Positions 23,501 through 29,602 of a DNA stretch of 64,000 nt are shown piece after piece. Source of the DNA: Odiellus spinosus (Eukaryota > Arthropoda > Arachnida > Opiliones > Phalangiidae); NCBI GenBank assembly GCA_963920705.1, contig OY987232.1, positions 14,881,726-14,945,725 of the forward strand. Direction: 5' to 3'. Position numbers and translations under genes: made by a program. Under the pieces are notes generated by a model that saw nothing but the letters and a program-made list of their open reading frames with translations, did no database searches and had not been told where the DNA came from. Numbering within the stretch: position 1 is the first letter of the stretch; each line of letters starts with the position of its first letter.

Positions 23501-26500
23501 GACTACGTTGACCATAAGAAATTATTAGTACAATTTATGCTGTGTTTATAAGGGAAGTTGATTTTCTTATTGATGTGCAGATAAGATAAAATAGATAGAT
23601 AAAAGGTTAGGACCTGACATCCGCGCATTTCCTGGACCGAAAGGATACGCCTCCCCCGCAGGTTCTGGAACATTCACTGGCTTCCGAAAACGGACCCCAG
23701 TTTCCGGAATCGAGAGACGGGTCGTGAGGGCCCACTGCGAAGTTTTGAACGTAATCCTGACGTTTATGCCTTTCGTGGGGAACTTTCTGTAACGAATATT
23801 ACCGTAGTTAAGAAAAAATCAAGGTTCACGGTAGTCCCACACGCAAGGTTCGGGATAGCTATAGCTACCAGACCGAGATATATTCTTCCGAAGCAACTTG
23901 AGGCCAATTTCAACCCTTTGTAGGTCCCAAATAACAACAGATATCAAAAGATCACGTGTAATTTGAAAGGCCTCGTCAGTACGATAACAAGTAATTTCCT
24001 TTTAACACAGACCACTCTAGAGCAAAAAGTACTGAACTGATTTTGGTGAAAATTGGTACAGAGCTTGGAAAGTGTTGGCTCTTGCGGCATATAAAAGGAG
24101 AAGTTTTTATTCCAAATAGGTCAAAGGTTATTGACTAAACAGTGAGCCCAATACGCATCATACAGATAGACAGAGAGCGCACGTATAGAAGGATACAATA
24201 TAGAAAGATATTGGGAAAAACTCATCTTTCATGCTAATTATCCCTGTATAAACACGTACGAGGCAGCCAAATGGCGCCCCGTTGAAACTTCTATCCTAGT
24301 TCTAATTATTTTGTAGTTTACATTTAAAATACTCACGTCGTGATCCAAGGACGAGATTGGTGAAAGTTGATGGGCAATCCCTCCTCCCACCATTAAACAA
24401 ATTATGGCCAAGAAAGTCAACGAAGATCTATGACATGATGTAGAAATATATCACAAATCGGGTCCAAAATATAAATAAAACGAATAATAACGCGAATATG
24501 ATTTCACATCAAAGGGAATTGATTAGAGCTCCGAATCGGATAGCGCATATTTTCTGTTATTCGTATATTTTCAGATAATTTATTTTCGGATAAATTGTTT
24601 GTAAGTAAACAATGAAATTTGTTGTTCGTATAATTGTGAAATGTTTTACCCGAAGGAAAGCCTTTGGCGCTTTATCTACGAAAAAATTACTCGTATTCAA
24701 ACGGATAACGACGGATAAGAAAATTCGCGTTTCCAGAATTGGTCAAAAATATAAGAAAAATATTTCAAATTGACTTTTAATTTGAAGAATATAAATAAAA
24801 CGACGAAACTAAGATTTTAAATCATCTTTTTATTCATTATTTTTCACGAAAATAAATTTTGAATTTTTTTTAGCCGAACGTATAACGCGGATAATATTCT
24901 AAGATAAGGCCATTTTCGGATAAAAACGGATATGGATTAAACCAAAAATAAGAGTAATATTTCAACTTACTTAACAACAGCCTTTCCAGACAACATTTCC
25001 CCCCATTCATCCATCAATTCCTAAAATGCGTTCTAGTATTTTTTAAAATGATTTATTTGGAATTTTCAATCCGGCAGTTAGCGTAGAAAATTACTGAAAT
25101 TATCAAATTTTTCCGTGGAACTTTTATAAGAGTGAAATCGCGCTGTCGGCGCCTTCATGCCTCGCTAGTACACTGATACGATTAGATGAAAAATGCTGGG
25201 AAATTACGAAATCTTAATCTTGTTTACAAATACACTCTTTCTTGCCCCTCTAAGAGGCCATCCCTTAATCTTCAGTGTCCTTGTTGTAGAAGTACAAATA
25301 TTTTTTGATAGGAGTTAAATGATTTATTTTTAATCTGGCAAAGCTCTCAAAAGTTTCTAATTTCTCTTTACAGGCTTCAAAAAATTACATTGTCGCGTAT
25401 AGTCACGACCCATCCGAGGTTCCCGTAGTCGGTCTCCAATTTCAAGTACGACAAAAGCATTTCGACAAAGGAGGTGAACTAAGATTAAAATGTACCGCCA
25501 CTGTCTCGAAAATCATAAATACTAGAAGCGAAGAGAAGGTTCTTGGAAGTCACCAATGGACGTCAGGACTGCACGCTTCGGAAAGCTCCCAGAAAGGTAT
25601 AGTGACATTAAATTTAATGTTAATAACTCAAGAATCCATTCAGGTTCCATAAGAATATGGGAGCATAGCTTTAGCCTCTGGTACCATCCTCCCAAACTTT
25701 GTAACAAAAGTTCGTCCGCAATTTTCGCAACATTTGTACGCTTAGATCTTGTTTCGGTCGGCTCCATTTTTATTACCCAAAATATTATGTCTAGGTCGTT
25801 AGTGGCGCGGGTTAATAATAGATGTCAGGAGCGATTTACGTGAAAAATCGATTCGAAGCGGACGAATTTTTGCCACAAAGTTTGGGAGGATGGTTATAGA
25901 ATCGCGGCCCTCCCATATTCTTATGGAACCTGAATGAATTCTTGCATAACTAGTGTAATATTTTAAATTGAAACTGGCACCGATTTCTCAGTACGACGAT
26001 CTATTCAAATATATATATTTATAATTTATAAAATTATCAACTAGCAAAAATTCGTGAAAAGCATCACATGACATAAAAAATGTCAGAATTTTCCCGAACT
26101 TTCCGCAATAAATTTACAGAATTTTTATTTTAGAATTTTCCCGAACTTCCCAGACTTTTTTGTAAGCTTCTATAAAATTCTGAAGTCTAATGACTTAAGT
26201 TAATGTTTGATTACTTCAAACATCGAAAATAACAACACGAGGGGTCGGACATACACCATTAAAGCGTACGGGATTTTAGGGTTTTTCCCCAGTTTTAGTG
26301 ATTAAAAAAAAGAAATCTTAGGATTTAGAAAAATAGCTTTTAAAGATATATTGTAGATCTTGTGATTTATTTGCGGACTTGTGAATTTTTTCTTCGAATC
26401 TATGATTTATTTCAGGTAATCTGAATTTTTTTTTTTTTTTTAAATCTAAAGATTTTTAGATTTAAAATCTTTGTCGGATTTATCAAGCGGATTTATTAGC

Positions 26501-28093
26501 GTACGGGATTTATTCGTATGTCCGACCATTCGCAACAAGAAAAAAATTGTGGAGCTATCGAGCACACACGCATTATTTTAACCCACAATAAAACTTGAAC
26601 ACGAACTGTTTTAATTAAAAAGACTTGTGCCTATTATCAGAAACCAATGAAACCCTCCTTTGAAGTCTATTACTCCCGGGTCTTGTCTATCCCTCACTGT
26701 ATGGGTTAGTTTCAAAAAGCGCGATTTGTACGCCTCCTAACCGTAGATATTTTCGGAGCGGGAGTTCGTCGAGCGAATATCTGTAGCAGCCTTGGAGTTC
26801 GTCAAAAAAACGTCGTCGTTTGTGGCCAGAGAGAATTTCCAATTTTCTGTAGACAGGGGTATGAAGGAGGACCCCTCCGATCTCGTAAAGTTGGGAATTT
26901 TACCCATACAGAGAGGAGCGCTATATCGAACATTAGAGTAGTAGACTTCAAAGGAGGGTTTCATTGGCTTCTGATACTACGTATCAGAACACCCAACAAT
27001 CAATATTAGTTAAAGGAGCACCGCCATGAAATTTAAATGTCTTCATAACGTTCAAAAAAGCCTTGTTGAAAAATACCATTAAAATATCTTGGTTAATTAA
27101 GCTACAATTATTATTAAAATTTCAATTTCTCCCCCTTGATGATGCTCCTATCACAAAATTCGTGAAATACAAATTTTTCCAGTGTCCACCTAATACCAGC
27201 GCCATTTATACCACTCGTAACGTGAAAATTAGAGAAACGAGTGTCCTTTTTACGTGGAGTGATGTCGTATCACTCGACGTTATAAAAATACACCCAGAAG
27301 CCGATGAAACCCTCCTTTGAAGTGTACTTCTCTAATAATCCATATTACGCTCCTTTCTGTATGGGAAAAATTCCCAATTTTACGAGATCGGAGGGGTCCT
27401 ACTTCATACCCCTGTGTACTGGAAATTGGAAATTCTCTCTCTCCACAAACGACGACGTTTTTTCGACGAACTCCAAGGCTGCTAGAGATATTCGCTGGAC
27501 GAACTCCCGCTCCGAAAATATCTACCGTTAGGAGGCGTACGAATCGCGCTTTTGAAACGAACCCATACAGAGAGGGGTTGACAAGACCCGGGAGTAATAG
27601 ACTTCAAAGGAGGGTTTCATGGGCTGCGCGGTTCCTCCCCTTGTCGCTCCTAAAAAAAGGGCAGATTTTCGTGTTCCCTCTTCGCGTTGTAGAGCCTTCT
27701 TTCTCGACAGCTGGTATAGAGTCCCTGGCGCGATCTGGCGCGACCGAAAGAAGACTAACTTCTCAATTTACAAATTTTTTGTTTAATTTTTTTTAAGCCA
27801 TAACTCCACGTTTTCCCAGACTGTCTGGATACATCTTGTTTACCTCAAAAATTAATTTTTGATGATGGTGGTCCTTAAAAGCGAAGTTAAAAACACTAAT
27901 ATTAAAACAATATATATAATTTGAATATAAATATGATATTTTCAAAAGTGGTGAGAAATTGATGATAACTACATTTTTTTCCATAAATAAGATTAAATTA
28001 AAATGTTTTTGTATCTATTTTTCAGTAACAAACAAATGCAGCCGAATCACAAAATGGAAATTTTGGATTTTTTTGTTAGCGTTAATTTTTTAA
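5413..28093 (+). CDS. Beaten path (beat) family Ig cell-surface protein, 3' exons (partial gene)
   Basis: Spliced model: 5413-5548, 9406-9539, 10792-11050, 14623-14753, 25374-25596, 28026-28093, all with AG/GT borders and compatible phases (1, 0, 1, 0, 1). Beat proteins are two-Ig neuronal surface or secreted proteins that bind Sidestep-family receptors and guide motor axons (family knowledge). The first exon carries the diagnostic end of Ig1 ([16 protein letters not shown]). The next two exons make one Ig2 domain, and 14623-14753 plus 25374-25596 make a second Ig2-type domain. The last exon gives a short basic-hydrophobic C-terminus typical of a GPI or membrane tail. Signal peptide and Ig1 N-terminal exons are not visible and probably lie before base 1. 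The intron 14754-25373 holds papilin on the other strand. Alternatives are two adjacent beat genes, or mutually exclusive exon pairs. The family is secure; the transcript structure is inferred. Confidence 0.82.
5755..5958. repeat. Family N repeat, copy 1
   Basis: Shares GTCACGAAATCACGTGGTGT, TTATACAGGG, TTTCATAAAACG and GAGCGCTATGAGC-type stretches with 49005-49245. Confidence 0.7.
6028..6361 (+). repeat. Family A MITE, copy 5 (forward)
   Basis: About 334 bp; the 3' tip is lost (ends CATCGGCT). It lies in the first visible beat intron. Confidence 0.92.
6840..6985. repeat. Family G fragment
   Basis: Matches TATCAGTTCGCGGTTTTTAC through GAAATTTTATCATTTT, then joins a family K repeat. Confidence 0.75.
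6986..7640. repeat. Family K repeat, copy 1 (split by family A copy 6)
   Basis: Pieces 6986-7079 and 7425-7610 match the repeat at 16072-16380 (GCGGAGATCCCGGC, GGGCTAATTAGTGTCGTATC, AATAGCCCGATAT). Confidence 0.78.
7080..7417 (+). repeat. Family A MITE, copy 6 (forward)
   Basis: 338 bp, exact 7-bp duplication ATTATTC. Inserted into a family K repeat, which continues on both sides. Confidence 0.95.
7934..8030 (-). repeat. Diverged family A fragment (left part)
   Basis: Starts CAGAAGCTGATGAAACCC, then diverges. It keeps short matches to the reverse-orientation element (for example GATATTTTCGTAACGGGAGT). Probably an old copy. Confidence 0.6.
8245..8581 (-). repeat. Family A MITE, copy 7 (reverse)
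   Basis: 337 bp, exact 7-bp duplication TTATAAT. It lies between two diverged fragments of the same family. Confidence 0.95.
8600..8843 (-). repeat. Diverged family A fragment (right part)
   Basis: Matches the family in patches (CGTACGCCT, TTTTCCGTAGA, GAAGTAGG, TTTCAAAGGAGAG) and ends TCGACTTCTG. Older than the copies around it. Confidence 0.6.
8844..9405 (+). other. Beat intron sequence
   Basis: AT-rich; contains the family G fragment at 9088-9165 and ends in the pyrimidine tract before exon 9406. Confidence 0.6.
9088..9165. repeat. Family G fragment (reverse)
   Basis: Matches CGTTATAATATACATTTCTT through AATTATACCACGAA. Confidence 0.7.
9406..9539 (+). CDS. beat exon: first half of Ig2, copy 1
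   Basis: 134 nt, phase 1 to phase 0, acceptor ttttacAG and donor GAG|GTAAGG. It encodes the B strand (INVTC), an N-glycosylation sequon (NVT) and the core Trp (LKWTINSGE). It follows the Ig1 exon in frame (G|CT = Ala). Confidence 0.85.
9888..10205. repeat. Family H MITE, copy 1
   Basis: About 318 bp with tip TTAAAAAGGAGAATGCAGCC and an inner palindrome CCCAGAAAATAGGCTTAGC / GCTAAGCCTATTTT. Confidence 0.8.
10206..10791 (+). other. Beat intron sequence
   Basis: Moderate GC, no recognised repeat or exon. Short open frames here lack splice support. Confidence 0.5.
10792..11050 (+). CDS. beat exon: second half of Ig2, copy 1
   Basis: 259 nt, phase 0 to phase 1, acceptor catttAG and donor TCTG|GTAGGT. 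It encodes the second half of the domain with the paired Cys in LTINCTS. After GDKTPQ it runs into an alanine run (seven Ala) and a Ser-rich stalk, which makes it 36 nt longer than its paralogue at 25374. The phase-1 end can join either 14623 or 28026 in frame. Confidence 0.83.
11255..12120. repeat. Family L repeat, copy 1 (split by family A copy 8)
   Basis: Inverted tips TTTAAAGGACCACCGTCATG / GATGACGGTGGTCCTTCAAA, with family A copy 8 inserted near the middle. Confidence 0.7.
11474..11809 (-). repeat. Family A MITE, copy 8 (reverse)
   Basis: 336 bp; flanks GTCCAAC / CTCCAAC agree at 6 of 7 bases. Inserted in a family L repeat in the beat intron. Confidence 0.94.
12470..13115. repeat. 23-bp minisatellite, about 28 copies
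   Basis: Unit ACACGGCCATTACGAAGGTTAAA, nearly perfect; only the last units vary (GGCTATTACGAAAGTTAAT, GGATATTATGAAGG). It lies in the beat intron 11051-14622. Confidence 0.97.
13282..13618 (-). repeat. Family A MITE, copy 9 (reverse)
   Basis: 337 bp, exact 7-bp duplication AGAATAT. Confidence 0.95.
13658..14375. repeat. Family C element, copy 1
   Basis: 718 bp with about 38-bp near-perfect inverted ends starting CATGGACGAATTATAG. Exact 7-bp duplication ATTTAAT. Carries a candidate exon on the - strand. It lies in the beat intron 11051-14622. Confidence 0.94.
14073..14172 (-). pseudogene. Candidate coding exon inside family C element, copy 1
   Basis: ATG at 14170-14172 opens 33 codons ([15 protein letters not shown], then a Lys/Ser-rich part ending RDSDDG) to a consensus donor G|GTAAGT. 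The 100 bases are identical in the other family C copy 39 kb away. It may be the first exon of the parent transposon's gene left after internal deletion. No known family is recognised. Confidence 0.4.
14623..14753 (+). CDS. beat exon: first half of Ig2, copy 2
   Basis: 131 nt, phase 1 to phase 0, the same phases as 9406-9539. The acceptor is aacttttcAG and the donor CAG|GTAAGA. It encodes [18 protein letters not shown] and the core Trp (LNWFINDVQ), which resembles a standard Beat Ig2 more closely than copy 1 does. Confidence 0.82.
14754..15387 (+). other. Start of the large beat intron
   Basis: AT-rich. 15140-15370 has three copies of CTAACTTGGTA-like words, related to the end of family K. 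Confidence 0.5.
15388..15720 (-). repeat. Family A MITE, copy 10 (reverse)
   Basis: 333 bp, exact 7-bp duplication GTAAAAC. Confidence 0.95.
16072..16380. repeat. Family K repeat, copy 2, next to the papilin stop codon
   Basis: Matches 6986-7610. It reaches to within a few bases of the papilin TAG at 16384-16386, so the papilin 3' UTR must be largely repeat-derived. Confidence 0.78.
16384..16573 (-). CDS. Ppn: Papilin last exon: PLAC domain with apparent frameshift
   Basis: Read at the phase delivered by exon 22 it gives [19 protein letters not shown] and then an in-frame TAA (16516-16518). The rest of a typical PLAC domain ([18 protein letters not shown]), with all its Cys, continues in another frame to TAG at 16384-16386. 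An extra 8 nt (TAAGACTT, a partial repeat of the bases next to it) around 16511-16518 would explain the break, as would a 1-nt loss. It could be an assembly error, a polymorphism, or a real truncation that removes four of six PLAC cysteines. Confidence 0.8.
16384..24427 (-). CDS. Ppn: Papilin, extracellular matrix protein (nested in beat intron)
   Basis: Twenty-three exons read with consistent phases from 24427 to the stop at 16384-16386, about 1,455 residues. Papilin is a secreted, ADAMTS-like basement-membrane glycoprotein (lacunin in moths). Domain order with rough residues: signal peptide 1-20, TSP1 50-110, ADAMTS Cys-rich and spacer 110-310, TSP1 340-397, Cys-rich papilin cassettes 397-693, Kunitz 1-4 693-959, Kunitz 5 with antistasin-like Cys-rich region 959-1124, WAP 1124-1178, Thr-rich linker, Ig 1210-1300, Ig 1300-1395, PLAC to the end. 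The order matches insect papilin, but with only two TSP1 repeats it is about half the fly length. The initiator ATG is probably in an unseen upstream exon. The PLAC exon does not read through. Several introns carry family G fragments. Confidence 0.93.
16601..16664. repeat. Family G tip fragment in the last papilin intron
   Basis: GGTAGTAAAGGGTTAATTAG through CATGTGCCATCTCGTG. It fills more than half of the 104-bp intron 16574-16677. Confidence 0.75.
16678..16962 (-). CDS. Ppn: Papilin exon 22: second Ig domain
   Basis: 285 nt, phase 1 to 1. I-set Ig with [15 protein letters not shown] and SDSGLYRC, plus NGT and NIS sequons. The donor AAG|GTAAAC lies 10 bp from a family G fragment in the next intron. 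Confidence 0.9.
17040..17354 (-). CDS. Ppn: Papilin exon 21: Thr run and first Ig domain
   Basis: 315 nt, phase 1 to 1. It starts with a run of eight Thr, a likely O-glycosylated linker. The Ig domain has VKIRCRI, core Trp (PKWSRAP) and DDSGVYTC. Confidence 0.9.
17464..17514 (-). CDS. Ppn: Papilin exon 20: short Pro/Thr linker
   Basis: 51 nt, phase 1 to 1, acceptor ccattttcAG and donor ACAG|GTTAGG. It encodes [17 protein letters not shown]. It is symmetrical, so it could be skipped without a frameshift. Confidence 0.7.
17580..17741 (-). CDS. Ppn: Papilin exon 19: WAP (four-disulfide core) domain
   Basis: 162 nt, phase 1 to 1. Eight Cys in WAP order: [24 protein letters not shown] and RNC. 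WAP domains are small protease-inhibitor-like folds and occur before the Ig domains in insect papilins. Confidence 0.9.
17804..17894 (-). CDS. Ppn: Papilin exon 18: short Cys-rich exon
   Basis: 91 nt, phase 0 to 1, acceptor tcgaaacAG and donor CTAA|GTACCA. It encodes [14 protein letters not shown] and LPECRL, which continues the antistasin-like region. It was found by phase; without it exon 17 (phase 0) could not join the WAP exon (phase 1). Confidence 0.78.
17995..18170. repeat. Short family G element in a papilin intron
   Basis: About 175 bp, from AAGGCGGTAGTAAAGG to GACTACCGTCTTA: both inverted tips with most of the middle deleted. It lies in intron 17895-18204. Confidence 0.8.
18205..18608 (-). 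CDS. Ppn: Papilin exon 17: Kunitz domain 5 plus antistasin-like Cys-rich region
   Basis: 404 nt, phase 1 to 0. The Kunitz part has [14 protein letters not shown] and [13 protein letters not shown] with P1 Thr. It is followed by a second Cys-rich stretch ([16 protein letters not shown] and [13 protein letters not shown]) with the Cys spacing of antistasin-like domains. Confidence 0.87.
18758..19006 (-). CDS. Ppn: Papilin exon 16: Kunitz domain 4 and acidic linker
   Basis: 249 nt, phase 1 to 1, acceptor ttcaatAG 55 bp after the previous donor. Six Cys with [14 protein letters not shown] and [14 protein letters not shown]1 is Ala. A Pro/Glu-rich linker ([15 protein letters not shown]) follows. 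Confidence 0.88.
19062..19259 (-). CDS. Ppn: Papilin exon 15: Kunitz domain 3
   Basis: 198 nt, phase 1 to 1, donor GAAA|GTGAGT. Six Cys with [12 protein letters not shown] and [14 protein letters not shown]1 is Ser. A short acidic/Pro tail follows the domain. Confidence 0.9.
19317..19493 (-). CDS. Ppn: Papilin exon 14: Kunitz domain 2
   Basis: 177 nt, phase 1 to 1. Six Cys with [13 protein letters not shown] and [14 protein letters not shown]1 is Glu, not expected to inhibit trypsin-type enzymes. Confidence 0.9.
19560..19733 (-). CDS. Ppn: Papilin exon 13: Kunitz domain 1
   Basis: 174 nt, phase 1 to 1, one Kunitz domain per exon. Six Cys with [13 protein letters not shown] and [13 protein letters not shown]. 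The P1 position after the second Cys is Lys, so this domain could inhibit trypsin-like proteases. Confidence 0.9.
19799..20130 (-). CDS. Ppn: Papilin exon 12: Cys-rich papilin cassettes, third block
   Basis: 332 nt, phase 2 to 1, acceptor attatttAG and donor GGAG|GTTGTT. It encodes four units with [24 protein letters not shown] and PFGCCPDG cores, followed by SHPKPG, which leads into the first Kunitz domain. Confidence 0.88.
20481..20705 (-). CDS. Ppn: Papilin exon 11: Cys-rich papilin cassettes, second block
   Basis: 225 nt, phase 2 to 2, acceptor tctcttaAG and donor CCCGG|GTACAC. It encodes three units with [16 protein letters not shown] and RYGCCVDN cores spaced 24-25 residues apart. Confidence 0.87.
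20829..21158 (-). CDS. Ppn: Papilin exon 10: Cys-rich papilin cassettes, first block
   Basis: 330 nt, phase 2 to 2. It contains repeated units of the type GPxxxxC(D)Cxxxx(F/Y)GCCPDxxxxAxG. The first unit is degenerate: FGPNMEGC lacks the GCCPD core, as if about one half-unit was deleted. The acceptor at 21159-21160 is pyrimidine-poor and its exact position is the least certain junction in the gene. Confidence 0.82.
21219..21722 (-). CDS. Ppn: Papilin exons 8-9: end of spacer and second TSP1 repeat
   Basis: Exon 21587-21722 (136 nt, phase 0 to 1) encodes [17 protein letters not shown] and then [16 protein letters not shown]. Exon 21219-21345 (127 nt, phase 1 to 2) completes the repeat with RREKTC and [10 protein letters not shown]. 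This is the second and apparently last TSP1 unit; fly papilin has several more here. Confidence 0.87.
21782..22576 (-). CDS. Ppn: Papilin exons 4-7: ADAMTS-type Cys-rich and spacer module
   Basis: Exons 22474-22576, 22268-22398, 22085-22208 and 21782-22026, separated by introns of 75, 59 and 58 bp. Family landmarks in order: [98 protein letters not shown] and EPLFIV. This is the part shared by ADAMTS proteases and ADAMTS-like proteins; no protease domain is present. Confidence 0.93.
22864..23786 (-). CDS. Ppn: Papilin exons 2-3: first thrombospondin type-1 repeat
   Basis: Exon 23614-23786 (173 nt, phase 0 to 2) and the 61-nt exon 22864-22924 (phase 2 to 0). Together they encode [25 protein letters not shown], then [18 protein letters not shown]. 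The Cys pattern is intact, but the usual second Trp of WxxWxxC is replaced, which removes one possible C-mannosylation site. The small exon was found by phase and by the need to complete the TSP1 cysteines. The intron holds a family G element. Confidence 0.88.
23152..23426. repeat. Compact family G element in a papilin intron
   Basis: About 275 bp with inverted ends TAAGGCGGTAGT / ACTACCGCCTTA, in intron 22925-23613. Confidence 0.85.
24337..24427 (-). CDS. Ppn: Papilin exon 1 (visible): signal peptide
   Basis: 91 nt ending at the strong donor GAC|GTGAGT. It encodes [20 protein letters not shown], a clear signal-peptide core. No in-frame ATG precedes it before a stop. An acceptor (gtcatAG at 24428-24433) suggests that the start Met and one or two more codons lie in an upstream exon, not located. 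An internal ATG in the core is an unlikely start. Confidence 0.75.
24526..24939. repeat. Family F MITE, copy 2 (truncated)
   Basis: Starts GAGCTCCGAATCGGAT and follows copy 1 to GGATATGGATTA, where it stops. It lies just upstream of the visible papilin 5' end. Confidence 0.85.
24940..25373. other. Region between papilin 5' end and beat exon
   Basis: Should hold the papilin promoter and first exon if they are close. No ATG-plus-donor exon could be chosen with confidence. Confidence 0.4.
25374..25596 (+). CDS. beat exon: second half of Ig2, copy 2
   Basis: 223 nt, phase 0 to phase 1, acceptor tctttacAG and donor AAAG|GTATAG. It encodes [13 protein letters not shown] and the paired Cys in LRLKCTA. 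The exon ends 32 bp before a family D MITE, and the 10.6-kb intron before it contains the whole visible papilin gene. Confidence 0.82.
25629..25944. repeat. Family D MITE, copy 1
   Basis: 316 bp with inverted ends CAAGAATCCATTCAGGTTCC. Flanks AATAACT / CATAACT agree at 6 of 7 bases. It starts 32 bp after a beat splice donor. Confidence 0.92.
26243..26527. repeat. Family M MITE
   Basis: 285 bp with inverted ends GGTCGGACATAC / GTATGTCCGACC and inner copies of GCGTACGGGATTT. Single copy here. Confidence 0.7.
26638..26973 (-). repeat. Family A MITE, copy 11 (reverse)
   Basis: 336 bp, both ends present; flanks CTATTAT and ATACTAC do not match. Confidence 0.93.
27012..27884. repeat. Family L repeat, copy 2 (split by family A copy 12)
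   Basis: Tips TTAAAGGAGCACCGCCATGA / GATGATGGTGGTCCTTAAAA; it too holds a family A copy in its middle. About 150 bp of extra sequence follows the family A copy. Confidence 0.68.
27295..27625 (+). repeat. Family A MITE, copy 12 (forward)
   Basis: About 331 bp; the 3' tip is replaced after TTTCATGGGCT. It lies in the beat intron before the last exon. Confidence 0.92.
28026..28093 (+). CDS. beat terminal exon: hydrophobic C-terminus and stop
   Basis: It follows a strong pyrimidine-rich acceptor (gtatctatttttcAG). Read at phase 1 it encodes [20 protein letters not shown] then IF and TAA at 28091-28093: a basic patch followed by about ten hydrophobic residues. Such short hydrophobic C-termini fit the membrane or GPI tail of Beat proteins. 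Both upstream Ig2 copies end in phase 1, so both can splice to it. Confidence 0.68.
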
Positions 28094-28560
28094 CCTGGAT
28101 CATTGCCCAACGAAGAAAGTTCTCGTGTAAATATATTTATATAAGCGTGTGTACAAAATATATTTATAACTGCTTAAGTAAACGAAATTATGGCTATTAT
28201 TGCGCTACAAAAATGTTTGGCGGTGTTTCCTATTTAATATTATAAGAAAATAAAAAAAAAATAAAAAAAAAAACCAAAAACAAAGAAAAAAACAAAACAG
28301 ATGTCAATACTCGATGTTTATATTATATTCTATTATATTATACGTATATTGTATAATATTAAGCGTAGAAATAATTTTTGAAAATTATTGCAAAACGCTT
28401 TTTATAGGAACAAACTTCCCCCCCCCCCCCCCCCGAGAAGAAAAAAAACCCAAAAAAAAATCACGGTCATTTCTTATTGTAATAGTTATTCTCATCGGTG
28501 TCGACCATTTATGTTTTACGTTTTCATTTCGTGCTTAAATGAATAAAAATATTTGACTGT
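28094..28560 (+). other. Probable 3' UTR of the beat gene
   Basis: AT-rich non-coding sequence after the TAA. Candidate polyadenylation signals (AATAAA) occur near 28246 and 28542. It also contains an A-rich stretch (28245-28310) and a run of about 18 C at 28419-28436. The transcript end is not determined. Confidence 0.4.
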
Positions 28561-29131
28561 TTCGTTATCTAAATGAAGGTTATTTATTACAGGCCGGCAA
28601 TCGCCAAAAAATGGATAATTTCAAGCAATACATTAGCTGGCAGAAATAATGAATCTAGTAACAAGTAATTAATTTGTCGATGCCTTATCCTTTAAATTAG
28701 AAAAATTGACAAGTTAAGGAGAGTTTTTCTTGATACATCTAATGACGTTCGATCGGTCGAATCCCACGCTCGTCTATAAACCCGGGAGTGTTGTTGTAAA
28801 ACTGCAAGTTAACGGGTTGCTTGTAATAATGCGTGAATCAGTGGCCAAGGTGGTAAAGGCGTCGGCTCGCTGAGCCCCGGCTGGCGGGTTCGAATCCGAT
28901 AGGCGGCTTAATTATTTTAATTGAGTTCGTCGTTATCCGGGAGTGTTGTAACAAAGCAATAAGTTCCAAGTTTAGTAAAGGCAAGCGTCAGTAGCTAAAG
29001 TAGTAAAGCGTTGGCTCGATAAGCGGCAGGTCGCGGGTTCGAATCCGATGGACGGCTAGATTATTTATTTATTTTGTCGTTACCCGAGAATTTTATGACA
29101 AAGCAATAAGTTCCTCGTTTAGAAAAGGCAA

Positions 29132-29204
29132 GCGTCAGTAGCTAAGGTAGTAAAGCGCTGGCTCGTTAAGCGGAAGATGGTGGGTTCGAATCCCACGTCG
29201 GCTA
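29132..29204 (+). pseudogene. tRNA-like unit with intact A and B boxes
   Basis: GTCAGTAGCTAAGGTAGTAAAG begins it in shortened form; the T arm GTGGG-TTCGAAT-CCCAC is perfect. The anticodon stem can pair only partly and the acceptor stem not at all. Its inverted partner is 30839-30911. Confidence 0.55.
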
Positions 29205-29528
29205 CAAACCCGAGAGTGTTGGTTTACAACTCCAAGTTAGCGGGTTGCTTACAAGATGTCGCGTCAGTCAGTGGCCAAAGTGATAGAGCGTCTGCTCGCA
29301 AAGGGCCGTATCGTGGGTTCGAATCCCACGGCGGTCTATATACCCGGGAGTGTTGCGAAAGACTCCAAGTTAGCGGGTATCTAACCGAATATCGTGAGTG
29401 AGTAGTAAAGGGTTGGCTCGATAAGAGGTAGGTCGCGGGTTCGAATCCAATGGACGGCTAGATTATTTATTTTGCCGTTACCCGGGAGTGTTGTAACAAA
29501 GCAATAAGTTCCAAGTTTAAGAAAGGAA

Positions 29529-29602
29529 AGCGTCAGTAGCTGAAGTGGTAGAGCGTTGGCTTTGTAAGCGCCGTGACTTGGGTTCGAATCCCAAGACGGT
29601 CT
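29529..29602 (+). pseudogene. tRNA-like unit, most tRNA-like of the cluster
   Basis: TAGCTGAAGTGGTAGAGCG is a good A box/D arm, then GGCTTTGTAAGC, then T arm TTGGG-TTCGAAT-CCCAA. The acceptor halves (AGCGTCAG and GACGGTCT) do not pair. Confidence 0.55.

Noticed and set aside
24238-24420. Stand-alone 60-residue secreted peptide
   Set aside because: It is the papilin signal exon read past its splice donor GTGAGT; the apparent start is TTG.
29177-29401. Frames with VGSNPTA-like motifs
   Set aside because: Well-known artefact of translating tRNA-like sequence (GGTTCGAATCCC).
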